From: Bacteroides sp.
GTDB lineage: Bacteria > Bacteroidota > Bacteroidia > Bacteroidales > Bacteroidaceae
Assembly (NCBI GenBank): GCA_017472925.1
Contig: JAFUNS010000024.1
Span: forward strand, 1 to 50,071
Direction: 5' to 3'
Length of the DNA stretch: 50,071 bases
Part shown: positions 27,346 to 36,115 of the stretch, one piece after another
Position numbering within the stretch: position 1 is the first letter of the stretch
Layout: every line of letters starts with the position of its first letter
Translations under genes and position numbers: made by a program
Notes under the pieces: model-generated
Databases searched by the model: none
Told to the model about the DNA's origin: nothing
The model's input: only the letters and a program-made list of their open reading frames with translations

Positions 27346-28836
27346 ATGGCAGTAGAATTAAAAGGACTTACCAAGAGAAGTGAAAACTACTCTCAATGGT
27401 ACAACGAATTGGTAGTAAAAGCCGATTTGGCCGAACAGTCGGCCGTGCGTGGATGTATGGTCATCAAGCCTTACGGATACGCCATTTGGGAAAAGATGCA
27501 AGCCCAGTTGGACAAGATGTTCAAGGAAACCGGTCACGTTAACGCTTACTTCCCCTTACTCATTCCTAAATCTTACCTTAGCCGCGAAGCCGAACACGTA
27601 GAAGGCTTTGCCAAGGAATGTGCGGTGGTAACTCACTATCGTTTGAAAAACGCTCCTGATGGCTCGGGTGTAACGGTAGACCCTGCCGCTCGTCTGGAAG
27701 AAGAACTCATTATTCGTCCTACTTCCGAAACCATTATCTGGAGTACCTATAAGAATTGGATTAATTCCTATCGTGACCTGCCCATCCTTTGTAATCAGTG
27801 GGCTAACGTAATGCGTTGGGAAATGCGTACCCGTCTCTTCCTCCGTACAGCGGAATTCTTGTGGCAGGAAGGACATACAGCTCATGCCACTCGCGAAGAA
27901 GCAGAAGCTGAAGCACGTCAGATGCTCCGTGTTTATGCCGAATTTGCCGAAAACTACATGGCTGTACCCGTTGTAAAGGGTGTAAAGAGTGCCAATGAAC
28001 GCTTTGCCGGTGCCCTTGATACCTATACAATCGAAGGTTTGATGCAAGACGGTAAGGCCCTTCAATGCGGTACTTCGCACTTCCTTGGTCAGAATTTTGC
28101 CAAGGCATTCAACGTACAGTTTGTGGACAAGAATAATAAACTTGATTATGTTTGGGCTACTTCTTGGGGTGTATCTACCCGTTTGATGGGTGCTCTCATC
28201 ATGACCCACTCAGACGATAACGGTCTTGTTCTTCCTCCGGCATTGGCACCTATTCAGGTAGTTATCGTGCCTATCTATAAGAATGACGAACAATTGGCCA
28301 AGATTAACGAAAAGGTAGACGGTATTGTAGCCAACTTTAAGGCTATGGGTATCAGCGTGAAGTACGATAATGCCGACAACAAGCGTCCGGGCTTCAAATT
28401 TGCCGATTACGAACTTAAGGGAGTACCCGTACGTCTCGTGATGGGTGCGCGCGACCTCGAAAACAATACCCTGGAAGTGATGCGTCGCGATACCCTTGAA
28501 AAGCAGACTGTATCGTTCGATGGTATTGAAGAATACGTAAAGAACTTGCTCGACGAAATTCAGGCCAACATCTATCAGAAGGCATTGAATTATCGTTTAG
28601 AAAATACACGCAAGGTAGACACTTACGAAGAATTCAAGGAAGAAATCGAAAAGGGTGGCTTTATCCTTGCACATTGGGACGGCACTACCGAAACCGAAGA
28701 GCGCATTAAGGAAGAAACCAAGGCTACCATCCGTTGTCTGCCTTATGATGCTGATGAAGAAAGCCTCACACCGGGTGTAGACATGGTAACAGGTAAGCCT
28801 TCTGCCCGCCGTGTGTTATTTGCTCGTGCATATTAA
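27346..28836 (+). CDS. proS: Prolyl-tRNA synthetase (archaeal/eukaryotic type)
   Basis: This enzyme charges tRNA-Pro with proline. Its 496-aa length, the lack of an inserted editing domain, and the C-terminal extension ending in RRVLFARAY fit the archaeal/eukaryotic-type ProRS used by Bacteroidetes. Class II motifs are present: motif 2 in [20 protein letters not shown] and the proline-site [16 protein letters not shown]. The anticodon-binding domain begins near [11 protein letters not shown] full promoter lies upstream and a strong hairpin follows, so it is probably monocistronic. Confidence 0.97.
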   Translation: MAVELKGLTKRSENYSQWYNELVVKADLAEQSAVRGCMVIKPYGYAIWEKMQAQLDKMFKETGHVNAYFPLLIPKSYLSREAEHVEGFAKECAVVTHYRLKNAPDGSGVTVDPAARLEEELIIRPTSETIIWSTYKNWINSYRDLPILCNQWANVMRWEMRTRLFLRTAEFLWQEGHTAHATREEAEAEARQMLRVYAEFAENYMAVPVVKGVKSANERFAGALDTYTIEGLMQDGKALQCGTSHFLGQNFAKAFNVQFVDKNNKLDYVWATSWGVSTRLMGALIMTHSDDNGLVLPPALAPIQVVIVPIYKNDEQLAKINEKVDGIVANFKAMGISVKYDNADNKRPGFKFADYELKGVPVRLVMGARDLENNTLEVMRRDTLEKQTVSFDGIEEYVKNLLDEIQANIYQKALNYRLENTRKVDTYEEFKEEIEKGGFILAHWDGTTETEERIKEETKATIRCLPYDADEESLTPGVDMVTGKPSARRVLFARAY

Positions 28837-28872
28837 TATTTTAAGGTAAAATTACGAATAATTCTTTTATAT

Positions 28873-28903
28873 AAAGGATACACATTTGATGTATCCTTTT
28901 TTT
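28873..28903 (+). terminator. proS terminator
   Basis: A perfect 10-bp stem (AAAGGATACA with TGTATCCTTT, 28873-28882 and 28890-28899) is followed by a T-run, 36 bp after the proS stop. Confidence 0.88.
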
Positions 28904-28936
28904 ATTTAGAGTTAATGACTATCAAAATAATTTACG

Positions 28937-28944
28937 TACATTTG
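28937..28944 (+). promoter_or_regulatory. Putative -7 box of the TauE/SafE gene
   Basis: TACATTTG matches the consensus only 8 bp before the ATG at 28953, which would give an almost leaderless transcript. An in-frame ATG at 28974 could be the true start. No clear -33 box. Confidence 0.45.
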
Positions 28945-28952
28945 CCCTTCGT

Positions 28953-29696
28953 ATGATAGAGACACTAACATACATGCAATGGGCCGTCATCGTGCTGAGC
29001 GCTTTGTGCGTAGGAATGTCGAAGACGGGGGTACAAGGCATCATGCTGATGATTGTGCCCCTGCTAGCCATGGCCTTCGGGGCAAAGGAGTCGACCGGCA
29101 TCATTCTGCCCATGCTCTGTATGGCCGATATCATGGCCGTAGCATATTATAAACGGATAGCCGACTGGAAGATAGTGGCCAAGCTGCTACCTACGGCTAT
29201 ACTGGGTTTTTTCCTGGCCATCGGTGTGGATAGTCTGGTGCCGCATGGACAATTCCGCCAACTGATGGGGTGGACATTGATGCTGGCACTGGTCGTGATG
29301 ATTTGGAGCGAGATATTCGGCAAGGAAAACCGGTGGATGAGGAAATGGTGGTATGCGGCCATCTTCGGACTGATGGGAGGATTCACCACCATGATAGGAA
29401 ACGCAGCTGGCCCCGTCATGTCAGTTTACTTGCTGTCCATGCGGAAGGAGAAAATGGAATACATCGGCATCAATGCCTGGTTCTTTCTGGTGGTGAATCT
29501 ACTGAAAATACCTTTGCAGGCCTTTGTGTGGAACAATATCACTTGGAATTCGCTTCAGTTGAACCTATTGATGTTGCCAATAATTGGTGTAGGGGCGGTG
29601 ATTGGGGTAAGCATTGTAAAACAACTGCCCGAAAAGGTGTTCCGTCGTTTTATACAAGTGGTGACGATATTATCTGTTATCCTAATGATTATTTGA
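28953..29696 (+). CDS. TauE/SafE family sulfite exporter-like protein
   Basis: This is a polytopic inner-membrane protein (247 aa, about seven or eight hydrophobic segments) of the TauE/SafE family, proposed to move organic sulfur anions or related anions. The family hallmarks are the glycine-rich SALCVGMSKTGVQGIMLMIVPLLA near the N-terminus and the repeat GLMGGFTTMIGNAAGPVMSVYLL in the second half. The start could be 28953 or the in-frame ATG at 28974. It heads a possible operon with a small protein, Nif3 and a zinc-ribbon protein. The substrate is not predictable. Confidence 0.88.
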   Translation: MIETLTYMQWAVIVLSALCVGMSKTGVQGIMLMIVPLLAMAFGAKESTGIILPMLCMADIMAVAYYKRIADWKIVAKLLPTAILGFFLAIGVDSLVPHGQFRQLMGWTLMLALVVMIWSEIFGKENRWMRKWWYAAIFGLMGGFTTMIGNAAGPVMSVYLLSMRKEKMEYIGINAWFFLVVNLLKIPLQAFVWNNITWNSLQLNLLMLPIIGVGAVIGVSIVKQLPEKVFRRFIQVVTILSVILMII

Positions 29697-29709
29697 TATC
29701 GACAAGCGT

Positions 29710-30015
29710 ATGGAGCTACAGGAACAAATATGGCAGAACATCGCCCGAATGGATACACCGGGGTTCTACATCGCTGCAGAAATGGCATGCGTAGGCACAC
29801 GAATGCCCGAGACACTGGGAAACTTTATTGGGCAGAAGCTGGAGAAGATACGTCAGGGGATAACGGCCCGAAGATTCGTCTTCTGCGAAGGGGAGTGGAG
29901 AATCTACCTCACCTTCTTCCCTACAGACAGGGTAGTGGACGAGAAATATGCATTGAAAAACAAAGTAATGATTCGCCATTGGGACGAAGCGGTGGAAAGA
30001 AAGAACACCAAATAA
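29710..30015 (+). CDS. Small hypothetical protein
   Basis: I do not recognise this 101-aa protein. It begins 13 bp after the TauE stop and ends before the Nif3 promoter. The sequence (MELQEQIWQNIARMDTPGFYIAAEMACVGTR at the start, split here only for description) is amphipathic and looks coding, with helical and strand-like stretches such as GNFIGQKLEKIRQG and EGEWRIYLTFFP. No signal peptide or membrane segment is visible. A competing frame on the minus strand is less convincing. It is followed by the 16-bp palindrome at 30017-30032. Confidence 0.55.
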   Translation: MELQEQIWQNIARMDTPGFYIAAEMACVGTRMPETLGNFIGQKLEKIRQGITARRFVFCEGEWRIYLTFFPTDRVVDEKYALKNKVMIRHWDEAVERKNTK

Positions 30016-30016
30016 T

Positions 30017-30032
30017 CCCGAAAAATTTCGGG
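30017..30032. repeat. 16-bp palindrome (CCCGAAA-AA-TTTCGGG)
   Basis: This perfect 7-bp inverted repeat with a 2-bp spacer begins 2 bp after the small protein's stop and ends 18 bp before the Nif3 -7 box. It could be a short terminator without a T-run, or an operator overlapping the -33 region of the Nif3 promoter. Confidence 0.6.
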
Positions 30033-30050
30033 AAATTAAAAACAAATACG

Positions 30051-30058
30051 TATCTTTG
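30051..30058 (+). promoter_or_regulatory. Nif3 promoter -7 box
   Basis: TATCTTTG is a perfect match to TAnnTTTG, 19 bp before the Nif3 ATG at 30078. The -33 position overlaps the palindrome at 30017-30032. Confidence 0.6.
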
Positions 30059-30077
30059 CACAAATTTTCGCGGACAA

Positions 30078-30863
30078 ATGAAAATTAAGGAGATAGTAAG
30101 TGCCCTTGAAAGGTTCGCGCCTCTGCCGTTGCAGGACGGATTCGACAATGCCGGATTGCAAATTGGACTGACAGAAGCGGAAGCAACAGGGGCTTTGTTG
30201 TGTCTGGACGTGACTGAAGCCGTAGTAGACGAGGCCGTCGCGTTGGGATACAACCTCATAGTGTCGCACCATCCGCTCATCTTCAAGGGGTTCAAATCCA
30301 TCACCGGAAAGGACTATGTGGAAAGGTGCATCATGAAAGCTATTCAGAACAACATCGTCATCTACTCGGCACATACCAACCTGGACAATGCACAGGGGGG
30401 AGTGAACTACAAAATTGCCGAAAAGATAGGGTTGAAGAACGTACAGGTACTTGACCCCAAGATACAGGGAGAAGTGGTGGCTGGAGCCGGTGTGGTGGGA
30501 GAACTGACTGAATCCGAAACCGAAACCGATTTTCTGAAACGAATCAAACGCCTGTTCGAAGTGGGATGCCTAAAGCATAACCGTTTGCACGGAAGACTGA
30601 TACGGAAAGTGGCCCTCTGTGGAGGATCGGGCGCATTCTTGTTGCCTAATGCGGTGGAGGAAGGTGCGGATGTGTTCATCACCGGTGAAGTGAAGTATCA
30701 CGATTATTTTTATTACGACAATCGCATTTTGGTGGCCGAAATAGGACATTATGAGAGCGAGCAATATACCAAAGAAATATTTTATTCAATCATACGGGAA
30801 AGGTTTCCAGAGCTCGATGTTCAGATGACACGGGTGAATACCAATCCCATAAAATACTTGTAA
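30078..30863 (+). CDS. Nif3-like dinuclear metal-centre protein
   Basis: This is a 261-aa member of the Nif3/YbgI/YqfO family, which forms toroidal hexamers with a two-metal centre; the biochemical role is unsettled, with GTP cyclohydrolase I-like activity suggested for some. Metal-ligand segments are visible: NLIVSHHPLIFKG, VIYSAHTNLDNAQGG and VAEIGHYESE. It is the short form, without the inserted PII-like domain. I start it at 30078, right after the -7 box; the frame stays open upstream but that part overlaps another gene and shows no family similarity. The zinc-ribbon gene follows after 5 bp. Confidence 0.9.
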   Translation: MKIKEIVSALERFAPLPLQDGFDNAGLQIGLTEAEATGALLCLDVTEAVVDEAVALGYNLIVSHHPLIFKGFKSITGKDYVERCIMKAIQNNIVIYSAHTNLDNAQGGVNYKIAEKIGLKNVQVLDPKIQGEVVAGAGVVGELTESETETDFLKRIKRLFEVGCLKHNRLHGRLIRKVALCGGSGAFLLPNAVEEGADVFITGEVKYHDYFYYDNRILVAEIGHYESEQYTKEIFYSIIRERFPELDVQMTRVNTNPIKYL

Positions 30864-30868
30864 CAAAT

Positions 30869-31630
30869 ATGGCAAGAGAAGCAAAGAAAGACCCGAACGA
30901 TTTTACGGTAGAAGAAAAGCTGAAGGCTTTGTATCAGTTGCAGACTATGTTGTCGGAAATCGACAAAATTAAGACGCTGAGAGGTGAACTTCCTTTGGAA
31001 GTACAGGACTTGGAGGACGAAGTGGCAGGATTGAACACACGTATTGAGAAGATTGAACGTGATATCGCTGATTTACGCTCAAGCATGGCTAACAAACGTA
31101 TTGAAATTGAAGCAGCCAGAGTCTCGGTAGAAAAATATAAGACTCAACAGGATAATGTGCGCAATAACCGCGAATATGATGTGTTGAGTAAGGAAATAGA
31201 ATTCCAGACATTGGAAATTGAACTTTGCGAAAAACGTATCCGCGAAGCGCAAGTGGCCGAAAAGAACAAGAATGAAGAATTGTCTCGTAGCAATGAAGTT
31301 TTGGAAGAAAGAAAACAAGACTTGGAAGCCAAGAAAATGGAATTGGAAGAAATTATTTCTGAAACTAAGCAAGAAGAAGAAAGACTTCGCGAAAAAGCTA
31401 AAAGTTTGGAACTTACCATTGAACCGCGTTTGTTGCAAGCTTTCAAGCGTATTCGTAAAAACACACGCAATGGTTTGGGGGTGGTATATGTACAACGTGA
31501 CGCTTGTGGCGGTTGCTTTAACAAGATTCCTCCCCAGAAGCAACTCGATATCCGCTCACGCAAGAAAATCATCGTGTGCGAATACTGTGGCCGTATCATG
31601 GTAGACCCTGAATTGGCAGGAGTAGAATAA
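30869..31630 (+). CDS. Coiled-coil C4-type zinc-ribbon protein
   Basis: This 253-aa protein has a long helical hairpin (residues about 15-190, rich in Glu, Lys and Leu, predicted coiled coil) and a C-terminal zinc ribbon with two CxxC pairs, ACGGCFNKIPP and VCEYCGRIMV. This is the CT398/DUF164-like architecture, linked in some species to secretion or RNA-related roles but without a firm function. It follows Nif3 by 5 bp, an arrangement seen in many Bacteroidetes. It converges on the next gene with the two stop codons directly adjacent. Confidence 0.9.
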   Translation: MAREAKKDPNDFTVEEKLKALYQLQTMLSEIDKIKTLRGELPLEVQDLEDEVAGLNTRIEKIERDIADLRSSMANKRIEIEAARVSVEKYKTQQDNVRNNREYDVLSKEIEFQTLEIELCEKRIREAQVAEKNKNEELSRSNEVLEERKQDLEAKKMELEEIISETKQEEERLREKAKSLELTIEPRLLQAFKRIRKNTRNGLGVVYVQRDACGGCFNKIPPQKQLDIRSRKKIIVCEYCGRIMVDPELAGVE

Positions 31631-32080
31631 TTATAATTCGCTATATGCAGGAATTTCCTGCAGGAAGGAATACTTCATGGTGGTGTAATCTATCCGGCAA
31701 CAATAATGTCCGATACCGTTACTCACTATGAGGTATTCTACTTTTAAGACCATGTTGTAGCGTGTTATCTGGTCGAATACGGCTTGGGTTATGGGCACAT
31801 GAGGCGCCTTGTACTCTACAATCATCCGTGCGCGCAATTCCTTGTTGTAAAGTACTGTATCGCACCGCTTGCGAGTGCCGTTTAACTCTAATTGAATCTC
31901 GTTGGCCAGCAACCCTTTGGGGTAGCCTTTCACCTCGGTGAGGTAGTGTACAAAGTGTTGGCGCACCCATTCTTCGGGGGTGAGTGCCACAAATTTCTTC
32001 CGCAACGAATCGAATATCAGATTTTTTCCGTCGCGTTGTTGTATTTTAACGTCGAAAGATGGTAGGTTTAACGCTAACAT
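31631..32080 (-). CDS. Stand-alone HsdR N-terminal-type nuclease domain
   Basis: This 149-aa protein equals the N-terminal nuclease domain of type I restriction HsdR subunits, with no helicase attached. A PD-(D/E)xK-like core is visible: CDTVLYNKELRARMIVEYKAP, giving the acidic residue and the ExK. The N-terminal KKFVALTPEEWVRQHFVHYL is also typical. No HsdM or HsdS gene is nearby, and the gene sits among housekeeping genes (Nif3, amn, holA), a context I recall as conserved in Bacteroidetes. A role in DNA repair or replication rather than restriction seems more likely, but that is inference. Its start overlaps the amn promoter region. Confidence 0.85.
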   Translation of the reverse strand: MLALNLPSFDVKIQQRDGKNLIFDSLRKKFVALTPEEWVRQHFVHYLTEVKGYPKGLLANEIQLELNGTRKRCDTVLYNKELRARMIVEYKAPHVPITQAVFDQITRYNMVLKVEYLIVSNGIGHYCCRIDYTTMKYSFLQEIPAYSEL

Positions 32081-32084
32081 TTAC

Positions 32085-32092
32085 TATTTTTG
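32085..32092 (+). promoter_or_regulatory. Putative amn promoter -7 box
   Basis: TATTTTTG lies 35 bp before the amn ATG and 5 bp upstream of the divergent nuclease-domain gene's start. No good -33 box at the right spacing. Confidence 0.5.
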
Positions 32093-32127
32093 CATTTATA
32101 GTTTTCTGTACAAAAATACAAAAGAAG

Positions 32128-32904
32128 ATGAAAACAAAAGAAGAAATTGTGAAAAACTGGCTTCCAAGGTATACAAAAAGGAAATTGGAAGACTTTACCG
32201 AATATATATTGCTGACCAACTTTGACAAGTATGTGGAGTTGTTTGCCAAACGTTTTGGGGTACCCGTGGTGGGGAAGGATGCCAACATGACATCGGCATC
32301 TGCCCAGGGTATTACCATCATTAACTTTGGTATGGGTAGCCCAAATGCAGCTATTATCATGGATTTGCTGGGTGCTATAGAACCCAAGGCATGTCTCTTC
32401 TTGGGTAAGTGCGGAGGCATTGACAAGAAGAATAAGCTGGGTGACTTTATATTGCCTCTGGCGGCCATTAGAGGTGAAGGAACATCGAATGATTATTACC
32501 CGCCCGAAGTGCCCGCATTGCCCGCCTTTATGCTTCAGAGAGCCGTCTCGTCCACCATACGAGACAATGCACGCGATTATTGGACAGGTACGGTGTACAC
32601 CACCAACCGACGCATTTGGGAGCACGACGAGGATTTCAAGAAGCATCTGCTCAAGACTCGGGCCATGTGTGTGGATATGGAGACGGCTACGCTTTTTGTA
32701 ACGGGTTTTTACAATCATATTCCTACGGGTGCCTTGTTGCTGGTTTCTGATCAACCCATGATTCCGGAAGGCGTGAAGACCGAGGCAAGCGACAAGATTG
32801 TGACCGAACGGTTTGTGGAAGATCATGTGAACATAGGTATTGATGCCATGCGTATGATTATAGAGGAAAAGAAGACCGTGAAGCATATGAAATATGAATG
32901 GTAG
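32128..32904 (+). CDS. amn: AMP nucleosidase
   Basis: This enzyme hydrolyses AMP to adenine and ribose 5-phosphate, helping to set adenylate levels. The 258-aa protein corresponds to the short Bacteroidetes AMP nucleosidase with only the phosphorylase-like catalytic fold. Segments include GITIINFGMGSPNAAIIMDLL, KACLFLGKCGGIDKK, and the nucleoside phosphorylase signature CVDMETATLFVTGF, with an Asp expected at LLVSDQPM. The ATG at 32128 is preferred to 32059, whose extension is hydrophobic and overlaps the promoter. It ends within a few bases of holA. Confidence 0.88.
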   Translation: MKTKEEIVKNWLPRYTKRKLEDFTEYILLTNFDKYVELFAKRFGVPVVGKDANMTSASAQGITIINFGMGSPNAAIIMDLLGAIEPKACLFLGKCGGIDKKNKLGDFILPLAAIRGEGTSNDYYPPEVPALPAFMLQRAVSSTIRDNARDYWTGTVYTTNRRIWEHDEDFKKHLLKTRAMCVDMETATLFVTGFYNHIPTGALLLVSDQPMIPEGVKTEASDKIVTERFVEDHVNIGIDAMRMIIEEKKTVKHMKYEW

Positions 32905-32918
32905 TTAATGATGCAACT

Positions 32919-33935
32919 ATGGCAAAGGAAACGACATACGAAGCAATAGCGCGCGATTTGAAGAATCGCATCTACAAGCCTGTGTATTACTTGATGGGGG
33001 AGGAATCGTACTATATTGACAAGATTTCAGAATACATTGCGCAAACCGTATTGACTGACGAGGAGAAGGAATTTAATCTGACGGTAGTGTATGGTTCGGA
33101 TACGGATGTGGCAACCATTATCAATGCAGCTAAAAGATACCCCATGATGGCCGAACGGCAAGTGGTGATTGTAAAGGAGGCACAGCAGCTGAAGAACATT
33201 GAAGAACTGGTTTATTACGTGCAAAAACCTTTACAATCGACTATTCTTGTACTTTGTCATAAGAATGGAACCATTGACCGGCGTAAGAAGTTGGCTGCTG
33301 AGGTGGAAAAGGTAGGGGTGCTCTTTGAATCAAAGAAATTGAAGGAGGCACAATTGCCGGGCTTTATCACGACATATCTGAAACGGAAATCGGTGGACAT
33401 AGAGCCTAAGGCATCGGAAATGATGGCCGAATTTGTTGGCGCTGATTTGAATAGGATGGCGGGAGAACTTGATAAACTAGTCATTACTCTTCCTCAGGGT
33501 GTGACTCGTGTGTCTCCCGAACAAATTGAGCTGAATATTGGTGTCAGCAAGGATTACAATAACTACGAACTGAGAAGTGCACTAGTGGCAAAAGATGTGC
33601 TCAAAGCCAATAAAATCATCAAATATTTTGAAGAGAATCCCAAGACTAATCCTATACAGATGACACTTTCAGTGTTGTTCGGTTTCTTCTCGAACTTGAT
33701 GCTGGCTTATTATGCACCCGAGAAGACCGAACAAGGGATAGCAGCTCAGTTGGGTTTGCGTTCGCCTTGGCAAGCACGCGAGTACATCATGGCCATGCGC
33801 CAATATAGTGGGGTGAAGGTGATGCAGATTATTGGTGAGATTCGGTATTGCGATGCACGCTCGAAAGGAGTGGGCAATTCTTCGCTGAGCGATGGTGATT
33901 TACTACGTGAATTAATCTATGTAATTCTACATTGA
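32919..33935 (+). CDS. holA: DNA polymerase III subunit delta
   Basis: This is the delta subunit of the clamp loader, which opens the beta sliding clamp during replication. The 338-aa protein has the family start IYKPVYYLMGEESYYIDKI, the AAA+-like core (VVIVKEAQQLKNIEELVYYV), and a C-terminal helical collar domain ending in LLRELIYVILH. The start at 32919 (MAKETTYE) leaves a short gap to amn; an ATG at 32898 would overlap amn's end. The two are probably co-transcribed. Confidence 0.93.
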   Translation: MAKETTYEAIARDLKNRIYKPVYYLMGEESYYIDKISEYIAQTVLTDEEKEFNLTVVYGSDTDVATIINAAKRYPMMAERQVVIVKEAQQLKNIEELVYYVQKPLQSTILVLCHKNGTIDRRKKLAAEVEKVGVLFESKKLKEAQLPGFITTYLKRKSVDIEPKASEMMAEFVGADLNRMAGELDKLVITLPQGVTRVSPEQIELNIGVSKDYNNYELRSALVAKDVLKANKIIKYFEENPKTNPIQMTLSVLFGFFSNLMLAYYAPEKTEQGIAAQLGLRSPWQAREYIMAMRQYSGVKVMQIIGEIRYCDARSKGVGNSSLSDGDLLRELIYVILH

Positions 33936-34806
33936 TTTTTTGATAAGGGTAGAAGACGATTACAGATTACGTAATGACAGTTTTTTTCCACTATATAGCT
34001 TGAAAACGGCAATTTTTCTAGATTGAAGTTATTTTTGATATCTTAAAATCATTCTAACTTGTTGTATCTTAGAGGATTTCTGTAAAAATGAACCTCTGAG
34101 AATCGTTTATTTCTTCTTATTCGGCCATTTGTGCACAAATATCGCAAGGATTTTTATTTTTGTAAAGATAGGGGTGGTAGGAGGTTTACTTTGTTTAATA
34201 TTTTATGTTTGTTAATTCGAAACTTATGTATTGTTTGTAATGGGTACAAAGTAAAAATACTACATTCTTTGTGTTTATCTTGTGAAATTTACATTTTAAT
34301 TTTGTTAAACTTTAGCTTTGTATATTTACAAACATAACAAGAAGCACTTAGATCGATCGGCGGTTAACCGATGTAATTCTTTTCAAATGTATAAGGTTAG
34401 GTGTTAGGTGAATTTGTAAATGTAAACTTTTGGTATATAAATAGAAATGCATAAATATTTTGTTTGGATTTTAATATTTAAATATTTAAAAATCAGTTTG
34501 TTATATGTATCCCTTTTAAGTGGCATGAATAAAATAACCGATTATTTATAAATAGGGCGTGGATTTTGTTTGTAAATAGTATTTTTGTGTTCGTTAAATA
34601 ATTAATAACCAATAAAATAACATTGCTTGCTAAAGTAAAATACGCAATAATTTATACCCAGTTTTGTGTTTGTATAGTTAAAGTTGTAATCTCGGCTGCT
34701 TTTATGTTTAAGAATGTAAATTGTAAAATTAGATAGTTTAATTTGCATTTGTGGATTTTAGTGTTTACTTTTGTATCATTAATGTAAATTGTCATTAAGA
34801 TTGTAA
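33936..34806. other. AT-rich intergenic region with repeated AATGTAAATT sites
   Basis: This 871-bp gap has no convincing gene. It contains AATGTAAATT three times: inverted at 34286-34295 and direct at 34713-34722 and 34781-34790. Further TTTGTAAA-like variants are scattered between. There is a palindrome TTTGTA-TATT-TACAAA at 34317-34332, a GC-richer palindrome CGGTTAACCG at 34361-34370, and a weak hairpin (34068-34075 with 34093-34100). A promoter for the XRE gene lies at its right end. Confidence 0.6.
34742..34773 (+). promoter_or_regulatory. Promoter of the XRE regulator with overlapping AATGTAAATT sites
   Basis: TTTG (34742-34745) and TACTTTTG (34766-34773) are 20 bp apart. AATGTAAATT copies at 34713-34722 and 34781-34790 flank the promoter and could be operator sites for the regulator encoded just downstream. 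Confidence 0.65.
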
Positions 34807-35259
34807 ATGAAGGATCGTATTAACCAAATTAAGCTCAAAGAAGGCATGACCGATGGTCAATTTGCCGAAAAGATAGGCATATCGCCTGCTTCCCTCTCCC
34901 ATATCCTCAATGGTAGGAACAAGCCCAGCCTGGAAGTAGTAACCAAAATTCACAAGGCGTGTAGCTATGTAGATTTGGAATGGTTGCTCTATGGCACCGG
35001 AGAGATGGTAAATACACATGATGCATCCCAACAGGGTGAAAATGGCACTTCTTTGTTCGACGAGAATCCGTTTTTTCTGTCCGAATACTCGGGAGATTCA
35101 GAATATCGCAAGGAAATTGAACCAAAAACGTCCGTTTTTCCTGCCAAAGATATTGTGCGTGAGGAAATTAAGTATGTCGAAAAGCCGGCAAGGAAAATTA
35201 CTGAAATAAGAATTTTTTTCGACAACGGAACTTACGAAACATTTCATCCCGATAAATAA
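34807..35259 (+). CDS. XRE-family helix-turn-helix regulator
   Basis: This is a 150-aa DNA-binding regulator. An HTH_3 domain fills residues about 5-65, with the recognition region GISPASLSHILNGRNKPSLE. The rest is a flexible, acidic linker and a short C-terminal strand region (KITEIRIFFDNGTYETF). This layout is common in Bacteroides single-domain regulators. No toxin, prophage or restriction gene is next to it. The repeated sites in its upstream region suggest autoregulation, as inference. pyrK follows 76 bp downstream with its own -7 box. Confidence 0.87.
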   Translation: MKDRINQIKLKEGMTDGQFAEKIGISPASLSHILNGRNKPSLEVVTKIHKACSYVDLEWLLYGTGEMVNTHDASQQGENGTSLFDENPFFLSEYSGDSEYRKEIEPKTSVFPAKDIVREEIKYVEKPARKITEIRIFFDNGTYETFHPDK

Positions 35260-35292
35260 CTCCTATTTTCGATAATTTTTGGGTAAATTCTG

Positions 35293-35300
35293 TATATTTG
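35293..35300 (+). promoter_or_regulatory. pyrKD promoter -7 box
   Basis: TATATTTG matches the consensus, 35 bp before the pyrK ATG at 35336. The -33 box is not clear. Confidence 0.55.
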
Positions 35301-35335
35301 CATATTCAAAGGATTTACCTTATAAAATTATATAT

Positions 35336-36115
35336 ATGAAGAAATATATTTTAGATTTGGAGGTTACTCAGAACATCCGGTTGCATGCCAACTATGTGCT
35401 GATTAAGATGACTCATGCAAATCTGTTGCCCGAAATGGTACCTGGTCAATTTGCAGAGATTCGTATCGACGGGTCGAACACGACATTCCTCCGCCGTCCG
35501 ATTTCCATTAATTTCGTAGATAAGGAAACAAACGAGGTGTGGTTCTTGGTGCAATTGGTGGGCGATGGTACACGTAAGTTGGCTACCGTAAAGCCGGGCG
35601 ATGTGGTGAATGTGGTACTTCCTTTGGGCAATGGTTATACAATGCCCCCAAAAGAGGCCGATATGAAGCCTTTGTTGGTTGGAGGTGGTGTGGGTACCGC
35701 CCCTATGCTTATGCTGGGCTCAGCGCTCGCAAAAATGGGTTGTAAGCCTACTTTTCTATTAGGCGCACGCTCGTCAAAGGACTTGCTCCAATTGGATGAA
35801 TTCCAGAAACTGGGCGATGTATATACCACTACCGAAGATGGTAGCATGGGCGAAAAAGGGTATGTAACCCAGCATAGTGTGTTGGGCGAACAGAAATTCG
35901 ATATGATCTATACCTGTGGTCCCAAACCGATGATGATGGCGGTAGCCAAATATGCCAAGGCAAACGATATAGATTGCGAGGTATCGTTGGAAAACAAGAT
36001 GGCTTGTGGGGTAGGCGCATGTCTGTGTTGTGTGGAAAACACCGACGAAGGCCATTTGTGTGTATGTAAGGAAGGTCCGGTATTTAATATAAAGAAACTA
36101 TTATGGCAGATTTAA
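35336..36115 (+). CDS. pyrK: Dihydroorotate dehydrogenase electron-transfer subunit
   Basis: This is the FAD and 2Fe-2S subunit that passes electrons from PyrD's FMN to NAD+. The 259-aa protein has the FAD-binding [10 protein letters not shown], the NAD-binding [13 protein letters not shown], and a C-terminal cluster with cysteines in [11 protein letters not shown] (about C224, C229, C232) and CVCKEGPVF (about C244). The ATG at 35336 fits the family; a longer frame to 35279 would run into the promoter. It overlaps pyrD by 13 bp. Together they form the class 1B dihydroorotate dehydrogenase. Confidence 0.96.
   Translation: MKKYILDLEVTQNIRLHANYVLIKMTHANLLPEMVPGQFAEIRIDGSNTTFLRRPISINFVDKETNEVWFLVQLVGDGTRKLATVKPGDVVNVVLPLGNGYTMPPKEADMKPLLVGGGVGTAPMLMLGSALAKMGCKPTFLLGARSSKDLLQLDEFQKLGDVYTTTEDGSMGEKGYVTQHSVLGEQKFDMIYTCGPKPMMMAVAKYAKANDIDCEVSLENKMACGVGACLCCVENTDEGHLCVCKEGPVFNIKKLLWQI

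Noticed and set aside
29716-30063. Minus-strand frame over the small hypothetical protein
   Set aside because: It would start inside the Nif3 promoter and lacks a -7 box; the plus-strand frame fits the operon spacing better.
31631-32080. Type I restriction-modification system
   Set aside because: Only an HsdR N-terminal-type domain is present; there is no helicase, HsdM or HsdS in the window.
34131-34337. 68-codon frame in the AT-rich gap
   Set aside because: Composition follows the AT bias (many Leu, Ile, Cys, Phe) and it overlaps repeated operator-like sites. A TATTTTTG at 34155 is inside the frame, not before it.
34807-35259. Prophage repressor or toxin-antitoxin antitoxin
   Set aside because: No phage genes, integrase or toxin-sized partner lie beside the XRE gene.
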